DNA of 9,046 nucleotides from an uncultured Desulfovibrionaceae bacterium (lineage in GTDB: Bacteria > Desulfobacterota > Desulfovibrionia > Desulfovibrionales > Desulfovibrionaceae), in the NCBI GenBank assembly GCA_949427775.1, contig CASQEL010000060.1:1-9046 (forward strand), read 5' to 3'. Positions 1-5,947 of this stretch are shown here, one piece after another. Position 1 is the first letter of the stretch; each line of letters begins with the position of its first letter. Position numbers and translations under genes: made by a program. The notes beneath the pieces were generated by a model. That model did no database searches. It saw only the letters and a list, made by a program, of their open reading frames with translations, and had not been told where the DNA came from.

Positions 1-54
1 TCGGCGAATGATCTTGACGCAAAATACGAAGTATTTTGTGTTATGCGGTACTAG
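1..54 (+). CDS. Possible 3' end of an upstream gene (partial, doubtful)
   Basis: Reading from base 1 in frame 1 gives 17 codons without a stop, ending in TAG at 52-54; the peptide ends in KYEVFCVMRY. This could be the tail of a gene that begins before the window, since the other two plus-strand frames give a stop near base 9 or run on as a composition-driven open frame. The stretch is too short to assign to a family, and it overlaps a near-perfect hairpin (17-41), which argues for non-coding DNA. It could equally be intergenic sequence. Confidence 0.2.
   Translation, partial: SANDLDAKYEVFCVMRY
17..41. repeat. AT-rich near-perfect palindrome (11-bp arms, GAA loop)
   Basis: The arm acgcaaaatac (17-27) and the arm gtattttgtgt (31-41) pair over all 11 positions with one G-T wobble, around the loop gaa. 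A C(GAA)G triloop is a known unusually stable mini-hairpin. The AT-rich core stands out against the GC-rich surroundings. No T-run follows on the plus strand, so it does not look like a classical terminator. A TTGACG hexamer (14-19) overlaps its left side, so the palindrome could also be an operator in a weak promoter, or a copy of a dispersed repeat. The structure is seen directly; the function is not known. Confidence 0.5.
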
Positions 55-72
55 ACGTTTCTCCCGCTCCGG

Positions 73-94
73 AAAAGGCCCCGCGTCCGGGGCC
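73..94 (-). terminator. GC hairpin with U-tract on the minus strand
   Basis: Seven base pairs, ggccccg (77-83) with cggggcc (88-94), enclose the loop cgtc. The bases aaaa at 73-76 become TTTT immediately after the stem on the minus strand, which is the form of an intrinsic terminator for leftward transcription. On the plus strand no T-run follows. No minus-strand gene is recognisable to its right before rimO, so it may stop antisense transcription, may be a one-sided remnant of a bidirectional terminator, or may act only as an RNA structure. Confidence 0.35.
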
Positions 95-155
95 GTCAGC
101 GTGGAAAGCGCGGCCCGCCGGGCGGACGTCAACAAGAGGAGCGCGTACCGCTGTT

Positions 156-205
156 TTCCTCCGACAGAAACGCCGAACGCCGCCTGTATGGAACGTCCGG
201 AGGAA
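156..205 (+). other. Stem-loop in the region upstream of rimO
   Basis: The arm ttcctccgac (156-165) pairs with gtccggaggaa (195-205) with one bulged C, around a loop of about 29 nt. It lies between the left-edge hairpins and rimO and would be in the 5' leader if rimO is transcribed from far upstream. The large loop and single bulge make it only moderately convincing. The rest of 1-317 holds nothing else that I recognise: no tRNA, no known riboswitch core and no convincing small gene. Confidence 0.25.
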
Positions 206-317
206 GATTTTCGGCAATTTCGGGAAAAAAACCTTGCCCGGCACGGGGGGGATGCGGTACGGCAACTTGTAGACATTTTCGCCGCCCTCCCCTGCACCTT
301 CACCCCTCCCGAACGCC

Positions 318-1607
318 ATGCTCAAGATCTATTCCGTCAGCCTGGGCTGTCCCAAAAACCGCGTGGACACCGAACATCTGCTGGGTTCCCTGGGCGCGGC
401 GGTACGCCCGGCGGAACACATGGGCCGCGCGGACGTCGTGCTCATCAACACGTGCGGCTTCATCCGGCCCGCCGTGGAAGAATCCGTGCGCGCCGTTCTG
501 GAAGCCGTCCACCGCCTGGAAACGCTGAAACGGCGTCCCCTGCTGGCCGTGGCCGGCTGCATGGTGGGCCGGTACGGCGCGGCCGAGCTGGCGGCCGAGA
601 TTCCGGAAGTGGACCTCTGGCTGCCCAATCAGCAGATCGAGCAATGGCCCGCCCTGCTGGCGCAACGACTGGGCCTGAGCTCTCCGACGCCGGGGCGGCT
701 GCTGTCCACAGGGCCGTCCTATGCCTGGTTGAAAATCAGCGACGGCTGCCGCCACGCCTGCTCCTTCTGCACCATCCCGTCCATCCGGGGGCGTCACCGC
801 TCCGTACCGGCCCCTGTTCTGGCCGCCGAGGCGCAGGCCCTGCTGGACCAGGGCGTCCGGGAACTGGTGCTGGTGGCTCAGGACGTCACCGCCTGGGGCG
901 AGGATTTGGGCGAAAAGCACGGACTGATCCGTCTGCTGGAGCGGTTGTTGCCCCTGCGCGGCCTGACCTGGCTGCGTCTGCTCTATCTCTATCCGGCGGG
1001 CGTCACTCCCGAGCTGCTGTCCTTCATGCGCGGCGCGGGACCGGCCCTGCTGCCCTATTTTGACGTGCCCCTGCAGCACGCCCACCCGGACGTGCTGGGA
1101 CGCATGGGACGGCCCTTCGCGCGGGATCCCCGCGTGGTGGTGGAGCGCATCCGCGCAACCTTTCCGGAGGCGGCCCTGCGCACCAGCCTGATCGTCGGCT
1201 TCCCCGGCGAGACGGAAGCCCATTTCGCCGCGCTGCGGCGGTTTGTGGAAGAGGTGCGTTTTTCCCACATGGGCGTGTTCGCCTACCGGGCCGAGGAAGG
1301 CACCCCCGCGGCCGCCATGCCGGATCAGGTGGACGACGCCGTCAAGGAACGGCGGCGCGACAGCCTCATGGAACTCCAGGCCGACATCAGCGCCGACGCC
1401 CTGCGCCGCCTGGACGGCGCGCGCCTGCCCGTGCTGGTGGACGCGCCGCATCCCGAATGGCCGGGACTGCACACGGGGCGGGTCTGGTTCCAGGCCCCGG
1501 ACATCGACGGCATCACCTACATCAGCGGCCCCGGCGTCGCGCCCGGCGCGCTGGTGGAGGCCGACATCGTGGAAACCGGGGACTACGATCTGACGGCCCT
1601 GGCCTGA
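318..1607 (+). CDS. rimO: Ribosomal protein S12 methylthiotransferase RimO (radical SAM)
   Basis: RimO is a cytosolic iron-sulfur enzyme that adds a methylthio group to the beta carbon of a conserved aspartate of ribosomal protein S12. The 429-residue product has the full family order. An N-terminal MTTase (UPF0004) domain holds cluster-ligand cysteines 11, 46 and 81, in the contexts SLGCPKN, INTCGF and VAGCMVG. The radical SAM motif CxxxCxxC lies at C144, C148 and C151. The central barrel carries YFDVPLQH (247-254) and the SLIVGFPGE segment (290-298). A C-terminal TRAM domain spans about 365-429. MiaB, the tRNA-modifying relative, is unlikely because the N-terminal SLGCPKN motif and the overall length fit RimO. 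ATG 318 is the first possible start after an in-frame stop at 270-272 and matches the family's N-terminus. No Shine-Dalgarno sequence precedes it; the upstream 20 nt are C-rich. Confidence 0.95.
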   Translation: MLKIYSVSLGCPKNRVDTEHLLGSLGAAVRPAEHMGRADVVLINTCGFIRPAVEESVRAVLEAVHRLETLKRRPLLAVAGCMVGRYGAAELAAEIPEVDLWLPNQQIEQWPALLAQRLGLSSPTPGRLLSTGPSYAWLKISDGCRHACSFCTIPSIRGRHRSVPAPVLAAEAQALLDQGVRELVLVAQDVTAWGEDLGEKHGLIRLLERLLPLRGLTWLRLLYLYPAGVTPELLSFMRGAGPALLPYFDVPLQHAHPDVLGRMGRPFARDPRVVVERIRATFPEAALRTSLIVGFPGETEAHFAALRRFVEEVRFSHMGVFAYRAEEGTPAAAMPDQVDDAVKERRRDSLMELQADISADALRRLDGARLPVLVDAPHPEWPGLHTGRVWFQAPDIDGITYISGPGVAPGALVEADIVETGDYDLTALA

Positions 1608-1633
1608 CGGTCCGCCGTTCCGCCCTTCGCTTC

Positions 1634-1654
1634 CGCGCCCCTTTTCGGGGCGCG
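1634..1654 (+). other. Strong GC hairpin between rimO and the acyl-CoA ligase gene
   Basis: Eight perfect base pairs, cgcgcccc (1634-1641) with ggggcgcg (1647-1654), enclose the loop ttttc, 26 nt after the rimO stop. No T-run follows, so it is not a canonical intrinsic terminator. It could protect the 3' end of the rimO message, slow polymerase, or cause partial termination. The downstream gene starts 39 nt after it, so read-through co-transcription remains possible. Confidence 0.4.
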
Positions 1655-1693
1655 CCGCATTCCCGCAACCCTGTAACTCTCCAGGTCGACAGC

Positions 1694-3805
1694 ATGACAC
1701 AAGACACCCGCCCCGCCTCCGCCCCCTCCGTCACGCCCCCCGCGCCGCTCTGGTGGCGGCACTTCGAGGGCCGCGAGCTGCCGGATCTCGACTTCAAGGA
1801 ACAAGCGCTCCAGAAGGTTCTGGATCAGGCCACCGCGCGCTACGGCGACCGCAAGGCCGTCGTGTTCCAGAATCTGACCCTCACCTACCGGCAGCTCCGG
1901 GACAAGGCCGAAACACTGGCCGCCGCGTTGCGCCTGCGCGGCGTGAACGAAGGCGACCGCGTGGCCATCATGCTCCCCAACATTCCCCAGACCGTCATCG
2001 CCTTCTGGGCCGTGCTCAAAGCCGGGGCCGTCGCGGTGATGACCAATCCCCTGTATATGGAGAAGGAGTTGACCCACCACTTCGAGGACTCCCAATCCAA
2101 GGTGCTGATCACGCTGGATCTGCTCTGGCCCAAAATCGCCCCGCTGCTGCCGCGCCTGGGGCTGGAGCTGTGCATTGTCACCCGCATCGCCGACGGTCTG
2201 GCCTTTCCCCTGAATCTGCTCCAGCCCTGGAAAGCCAAACGTGAAGGACACCTGCCCGAAGTTCCTTACGGCGACGCGGGCGTGGCGACCTGGAAGGAGA
2301 TGTTCAAAACCCGGGAACGCTACAGCGCCAAGGTGGCCGATCCCCGGAACACCCTGGCCCTGCTCCAGTACACGGGCGGCACCACGGGATTTTCCAAGGC
2401 GGCCATGCTGACCCACCAGAACCTTTCGTCCCAGATGCAGATCCTCCGGGCCATCATCGGCGGCGACGCGGACGACAAGCGCTATACGTTTCTTTCCATC
2501 CTGCCGTTTTTCCACGTCTTCGGACTGGCGGGCAACCTGCTGCTGCCCGCGCTGTACGCGGCCACCACCATACCCGTGCCCCGCTACACCCCCGGCGATC
2601 TGCTGCGGACCATCCGGAAATACCGCCCCAATTTCTTTATCGGCACGCCGTCGGTGTATATCTCGCTCATGCAGCAGAAAGACATCGCCAGGTACGATCT
2701 TACCTGCATCGAAATGTGCATCTCCGGCTCCGCGCCCTTCCCCAGGGATGCCCTGATCCGCTTCCAGAACCTGACCGGCGCCCATATCACCGAAGGTTTC
2801 GGACTGACGGAAGCCTCGCCCTGCGTGGCGGCCAACCCCATCTACGGTCTGCAGAAAACCGGGTCCATCGGCGTGCCCCTGCCCGCCACGGAAATCCGCA
2901 TCGTGGATCCGGAAACCGGCACGCGTACCCTCGGGGACAACGAGATCGGCGAAATGGTGGTGCGGGGGCCGCAGGTCATGGCGGGCTACTGGCAGCGCCC
3001 GGAAGAGACGGCCTGCACCCTGCGCGACGGTTGGCTGTTCACCGGCGACATCGCCTATCGGGATGAGGACGGCTACTATTTCATCGTGGACCGCAAAAAA
3101 GACATGGCCATTGTGGGCGGGTACAACGTCTATCCGCGTGAAATCGACGAAGTGCTCTACGAACATCCCAAAGTGGCCGAAGCCGTGGCCGTGGGCGTGC
3201 CGCACCGCTCCCGCGGGGAGGCGCTCAAAGCCTATGTGGTGCCCAAACCCGGCGAAACGCTCACGGTGGCGGAACTGGTGGCGCACTGCCGCGAAAAGCT
3301 TGCCAACTACAAAGTTCCGAAATTCTTCGAGTTCCGTGAGGAATTGCCCAAGACGCTGGTGGGCAAGGTGCTCCGGCGCGTGCTGCGCGACGAGGAAGTC
3401 CGCAAGCTCCGGGCCGAAGACGCGGCGGCGTCCGGCCCCACCGCCATGGACGTCCTGCGCGAACGCGCCGGGGAATTGGTCGATCAGGCCCGCGAACGGG
3501 CCGACGCCCTCAAGGAGCAGGCCGGAGAGTTGATGGAACAGGCCAGGGAACAGGCGGAAGACATGCTTGTTCAGGCGAAGGAAAAAGCCGGGGAACTGGT
3601 GGAACAGGCGCGCGGACAGGCCGGGGAGGTTTCCAAAACCCTCGGCGGCACTGTGGACAAGGCCCTGCGCGGCATCCGGGGCGAACAGCACGCTCTCTCC
3701 GCCGACGCCCCGACCCCGGATCCGACGCCCCCGGCCGCGAGGCGGGAAGCGCCCGCCGCGCCCCGGCCGGAGACGGACGGGACGCCCCCCCGGCAGCGAC
3801 AATAA
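1694..3805 (+). CDS. fadD: Long-chain acyl-CoA synthetase (AMP-forming) with repeat-rich C-terminal tail
   Basis: The enzyme activates fatty acids to acyl-CoA through an acyl-AMP intermediate, feeding phospholipid synthesis or beta-oxidation. The 703-residue product has the ANL-superfamily core at about 35-565: P-loop YTGGTTGFSK (226-235), LPFFHVFGLAG around H274, EGFGLTE (367-373), the fatty-acyl signature DGWLFTGD with D452, the hinge segment around R467-K469, and catalytic K558 in LVGKVLRR. FadD-like enzymes usually end near this point at about 560 residues. Here about 138 residues follow: an amphipathic 11-residue-repeat helix (about 585-660), then a Pro/Ala/Arg-rich, probably disordered end. 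ATG 1694 is the first in-frame start after rimO and has only a weak AGG upstream. Chain length and substrate cannot be read from the sequence; fadD is given as the closest family name. Confidence 0.9.
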   Translation: MTQDTRPASAPSVTPPAPLWWRHFEGRELPDLDFKEQALQKVLDQATARYGDRKAVVFQNLTLTYRQLRDKAETLAAALRLRGVNEGDRVAIMLPNIPQTVIAFWAVLKAGAVAVMTNPLYMEKELTHHFEDSQSKVLITLDLLWPKIAPLLPRLGLELCIVTRIADGLAFPLNLLQPWKAKREGHLPEVPYGDAGVATWKEMFKTRERYSAKVADPRNTLALLQYTGGTTGFSKAAMLTHQNLSSQMQILRAIIGGDADDKRYTFLSILPFFHVFGLAGNLLLPALYAATTIPVPRYTPGDLLRTIRKYRPNFFIGTPSVYISLMQQKDIARYDLTCIEMCISGSAPFPRDALIRFQNLTGAHITEGFGLTEASPCVAANPIYGLQKTGSIGVPLPATEIRIVDPETGTRTLGDNEIGEMVVRGPQVMAGYWQRPEETACTLRDGWLFTGDIAYRDEDGYYFIVDRKKDMAIVGGYNVYPREIDEVLYEHPKVAEAVAVGVPHRSRGEALKAYVVPKPGETLTVAELVAHCREKLANYKVPKFFEFREELPKTLVGKVLRRVLRDEEVRKLRAEDAAASGPTAMDVLRERAGELVDQARERADALKEQAGELMEQAREQAEDMLVQAKEKAGELVEQARGQAGEVSKTLGGTVDKALRGIRGEQHALSADAPTPDPTPPAARREAPAAPRPETDGTPPRQRQ
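3467..3631 (+). repeat. 33-bp / 11-residue tandem repeats in the acyl-CoA ligase tail
   Basis: Units begin at 3467 (AGELVDQARER), 3521 (AGELMEQAREQ), 3554 (AEDMLVQAKEK), 3587 (AGELVEQARGQ) and, partly, 3620 (AGEV). A 21-bp, 7-residue unit (ADALKEQ) is inserted at 3500-3520. Similarity is visible in the DNA as well: units open with gccggggaattgg, gccggagagttga and gccggggaactgg, suggesting internal duplication. The mix of 11- and 7-residue periods fits a continuous amphipathic alpha-helix. The AKEKAGE pattern resembles group 3 LEA proteins and lipid-surface helices of apolipoproteins. Membrane docking or coiled-coil pairing is inferred. Confidence 0.75.
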
Positions 3806-3867
3806 TCCGGAGGGCGCGGTCTTGCGCCGGACGACCGCCGCGAAAGATCGAGGCCGACGGGACCATC

Positions 3868-3888
3868 CGCGCCCGCGGCCCGGGCGCG
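3868..3888 (+). other. GC hairpin after the acyl-CoA ligase gene
   Basis: The arm cgcgccc (3868-3874) pairs perfectly with gggcgcg (3882-3888) around a 7-nt loop, 62 nt after the stop codon. A smaller stem, ggcgc (3813-3817) with gcgcc (3824-3828), lies just before it. Neither has a T-run, so both are at best weak or factor-assisted transcription end signals. The remainder of 3806-3950 shows no gene. Confidence 0.3.
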
Positions 3889-3950
3889 TCCCCGGAGCCG
3901 GACGCCGAGGAGACAAAAGAACGGCGGCGGCAGCGCGGAAAGAAGGGCAC

Positions 3951-3979
3951 TTGTCTTTATCTCCGTTTTCTGCTACGCA
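3951..3979 (+). promoter_or_regulatory. Candidate promoter of rpsA
   Basis: TTGTCT (3951-3956) and TACGCA (3974-3979) are spaced by exactly 17 bp, and TG one base before the second hexamer gives an extended -10. The -35 matches 4 of 6 sigma-70 consensus positions; the -10 hexamer itself matches poorly. The short stretch is visibly richer in T than its surroundings. A start near 3986 would give a leader of about 38 nt. This is a pattern match only. Confidence 0.35.
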
Positions 3980-4007
3980 CCTGCATCCCTCATGGGAAAT
4001 CATGTTT

Positions 4008-4012
4008 GGAGG
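4008..4012 (+). promoter_or_regulatory. Ribosome binding site of rpsA
   Basis: GGAGG lies 11 nt before ATG 4024 and decides the start. An in-frame TTG at 4006 overlaps the site itself and would add six residues, so it is not used. Confidence 0.75.
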
Positions 4013-4023
4013 CATTGGAAACT

Positions 4024-5742
4024 ATGGCAAACCAGGAAACCGGGCACGACGCAGACATCAGCTTTGAAAGCGCCCTCGAGAACTACCTGAGCACGGACTT
4101 CGGCGACTTGGAAGAAGGTTCCATCGTCAAGGGCGAAATCGTCCGCGTGGACGACGACAACGTGCTGGTGGACGTCAATTTCAAATCCGAAGGACAAATC
4201 CCCGCACACGAATTCAGGGACGCCGCGGGCAACCTGACCGTCTCCGTAGGGGACCGTGTGGACGTGTACGTGGTCCGCAAGAATGAAATGGAAGGCACCA
4301 TCACCCTTTCATTCGAAAAGGCCAAACGCATGCAGCTCTTCGACCAGCTCGAAGACGTGCAGGAAAAGAACAGCGTCATCAAGGGACACATCGTTCGGCG
4401 CATCAAGGGCGGTTATACTGTTGACATCGGCGGCGTGGAAGCATTTCTGCCCGGCTCCCACGTGGATCTGCGTCCCGTGCCGGACATGGACGCCCTGGTC
4501 AACCAGGAGTTCGAATTCCGCGTCCTCAAGATCAACCGCCGCCGCAGCAACGTCATCGTTTCCCGCCGCGTCCTCCTGGAAGAGGAACGCGACTCCAAAC
4601 GCCAGGATCTGCTGCGCACCCTCGAAGAGGGGCAGATCGTCCACGGCAAGGCCAAGAACATCACCGAATACGGCGTGTTCGTGGATCTGGGCGGCCTGGA
4701 CGGCCTGCTGCACATCACCGACATGTCCTGGAAGCGTATCCGCCATCCCAAGGAAATGATCACCCTGGGCCAGGATCTGGAACTCAAGGTGTTGTCCTTC
4801 GACAAGGAAAACCACAAGGTTTCCCTTGGTCTCAAGCAACTGGTGCCGGATCCGTGGCAGGACATCACCGCGCGCTTCCCCGAAGGCGCCAAGTGCCAGG
4901 GCAAAGTCACCAATCTGGTGGATTACGGCGCGTTCGTCGAACTGGAAGCCGGTGTGGAAGGCCTGGTGCACATCTCCGAAATGTCCTGGACCCGCAAGCT
5001 GCGCCATCCTTCCCAGATGGTGCGCGTGGGCGACGAGGTGGAAGTGATCATCCTCGGCGTGGACGGCGAAAAGAAACGCATCTCCCTGGGCATGAAGCAG
5101 GTCAAGCCGAATCCGTGGGAACTGGTGGCCGAGAAGTACCCCGAAGGGACCATCCTTGAGGGCGTGATCAAGAACATCACCGAATTCGGCATGTTCATCG
5201 GCATCGAGGACGGCATCGACGGCCTCATCCATGTGTCCGACATCTCCTGGACCAAGAAAGTCCGCCATCCCAACGAAATGTTCAAGGTGGGCGACGTGGT
5301 GCAGGCCAAGGTCCTGACCGTGGACCAGGAAAACGAAAAGTTCACCCTGGGCATCAAGCAGTTGGTGGAAGATCCGTGGGGCCATGTGCCCAACACCTAC
5401 CCCGTGGGCTGCACGGTCAAGGGCGTCGTGACCAACATCACCGACTTCGGCCTGTTCGTGGAAGTGGAGGAAGGCATTGAAGGCCTGGTCCACGTGTCCG
5501 AACTGTCCAGCAAAAAGGTCAAGAGCCCGGCCGAACTGTACAAGGAAGGCCAGGAAATTCAGGCCAAGGTCATCCATGTGAGCGCGGAAGAGCGCCGTCT
5601 GGGTCTGTCCATCAAGCAGATCAAGGACGACGAGGAACGCAAAAAGCCCAAGGAATTCCGTTCCGGGCCCGTGGAAACCGGCCAGAACCTCGGCGATCTG
5701 CTGAAGCAGAAAATGGCCGAGGAAGCCGAACACAACGACTGA
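4024..5742 (+). CDS. rpsA: 30S ribosomal protein S1
   Basis: S1 binds the small ribosomal subunit and single-stranded mRNA, and helps initiate translation on structured or weak-Shine-Dalgarno messages. The 572-residue acidic product has six S1 (OB-fold) domains at about 31-99, 116-183, 202-271, 287-358, 374-445 and 461-531, the proteobacterial arrangement. Domains 1 and 2 are divergent and serve ribosome docking in E. coli. Domains 3 to 6 are closely related RNA-binding copies that share the pattern NITEYGVFVDL followed by DGLLHITDMSW, and domains 3 to 5 also have an RHPxxM element. The end is a charged tail (533-572) ending in HND. The gene has its own candidate promoter, a good ribosome binding site and a strong terminator, so it is probably transcribed alone. 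Length and domain number are normal for the family. Confidence 0.97.
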   Translation: MANQETGHDADISFESALENYLSTDFGDLEEGSIVKGEIVRVDDDNVLVDVNFKSEGQIPAHEFRDAAGNLTVSVGDRVDVYVVRKNEMEGTITLSFEKAKRMQLFDQLEDVQEKNSVIKGHIVRRIKGGYTVDIGGVEAFLPGSHVDLRPVPDMDALVNQEFEFRVLKINRRRSNVIVSRRVLLEEERDSKRQDLLRTLEEGQIVHGKAKNITEYGVFVDLGGLDGLLHITDMSWKRIRHPKEMITLGQDLELKVLSFDKENHKVSLGLKQLVPDPWQDITARFPEGAKCQGKVTNLVDYGAFVELEAGVEGLVHISEMSWTRKLRHPSQMVRVGDEVEVIILGVDGEKKRISLGMKQVKPNPWELVAEKYPEGTILEGVIKNITEFGMFIGIEDGIDGLIHVSDISWTKKVRHPNEMFKVGDVVQAKVLTVDQENEKFTLGIKQLVEDPWGHVPNTYPVGCTVKGVVTNITDFGLFVEVEEGIEGLVHVSELSSKKVKSPAELYKEGQEIQAKVIHVSAEERRLGLSIKQIKDDEERKKPKEFRSGPVETGQNLGDLLKQKMAEEAEHND

Positions 5743-5762
5743 TTGTTTTCCGGATGTGTACT

Positions 5763-5795
5763 GAGGGGGAGCGAAAGCTCCCCCTCTCTTTTATA
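5763..5795 (+). terminator. Intrinsic terminator of rpsA
   Basis: A perfect 10-bp stem, gagggggagc (5763-5772) with gctccccctc (5777-5786), is closed by a GAAA tetraloop and followed by tctttta. It starts 20 nt after the rpsA stop codon. This is the clearest intrinsic terminator in the window and separates rpsA from sppA. Confidence 0.92.
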
Positions 5796-5875
5796 GATTC
5801 GACAATCGCCCCCGCCTGTGCCGGAATGCGCGGGCTTCAAACGGATTCGCCCGGCTCCGCGCAGAGGAATGTTCC

Positions 5876-5916
5876 CGCGTGATCGCCGGCGGCAACGCCG
5901 CCGCGACGATCATGCG
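5876..5916 (+). repeat. Long imperfect palindrome in the sppA leader
   Basis: An outer 10-bp stem, cgcgtgatcg (5876-5885) with cgatcatgcg (5907-5916), contains one G-T wobble. After a small asymmetric internal loop it continues as a 7-bp stem, cggcggc (5887-5893) with gccgccg (5897-5903), closed by the loop aac. It ends 31 nt before the chosen sppA start. No T-run follows, so it is not a terminator. It could be a regulatory leader structure, a protein-binding palindrome or one copy of a dispersed repeat. Its presence argues that the in-frame codons from GTG 5879 onward are not translated. Confidence 0.6.
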
Positions 5917-5934
5917 CGTCATGCACCAGACTAT

Positions 5935-5939
5935 GAAGG
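5935..5939 (+). promoter_or_regulatory. Ribosome binding site of sppA
   Basis: GAAGG lies 8 nt before ATG 5948 and decides between five in-frame starts (GTG 5879, ATG 5912, 5921, 5933 and 5948). The others have no purine-rich site at a suitable distance, and the first three fall in or next to the long palindrome. Confidence 0.6.
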
Positions 5940-5947
5940 CGTCTCCC

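Noticed and set aside
26..34. Resemblance of the left palindrome to a loxP-like arm (tacgaagta)
   Set aside because: Only a short shared core; there is no 13-bp arm, 8-bp spacer or recombinase gene.
36..272. Small 78-codon plus-strand frame before rimO
   Set aside because: No ribosome binding site at its start, biased Arg/Pro composition, and it runs through two hairpins. It could not be supported as a gene.
8..1063. Long open plus-strand frame overlapping rimO in another frame
   Set aside because: The product is a Gly/Arg/Pro-rich string with no family features, and it overlaps the clear rimO gene. It is an effect of high GC at third codon positions.
300..1700. 466-codon open frame antisense to rimO
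   Set aside because: Shadow of rimO. Low-complexity Gly/Gln/Arg/His composition and no recognisable domain.
1583..4015. 810-codon open frame antisense to the acyl-CoA ligase gene
   Set aside because: It mirrors the real gene codon by codon and has the Gly/His/Gln/Phe-rich composition typical of antisense frames in GC-rich DNA. The sense strand has all catalytic motifs.
4309..5733. 474-codon open frame antisense to rpsA
   Set aside because: Its apparent internal repeats are only the complement of the repeated S1 domains. There is no independent family signal.
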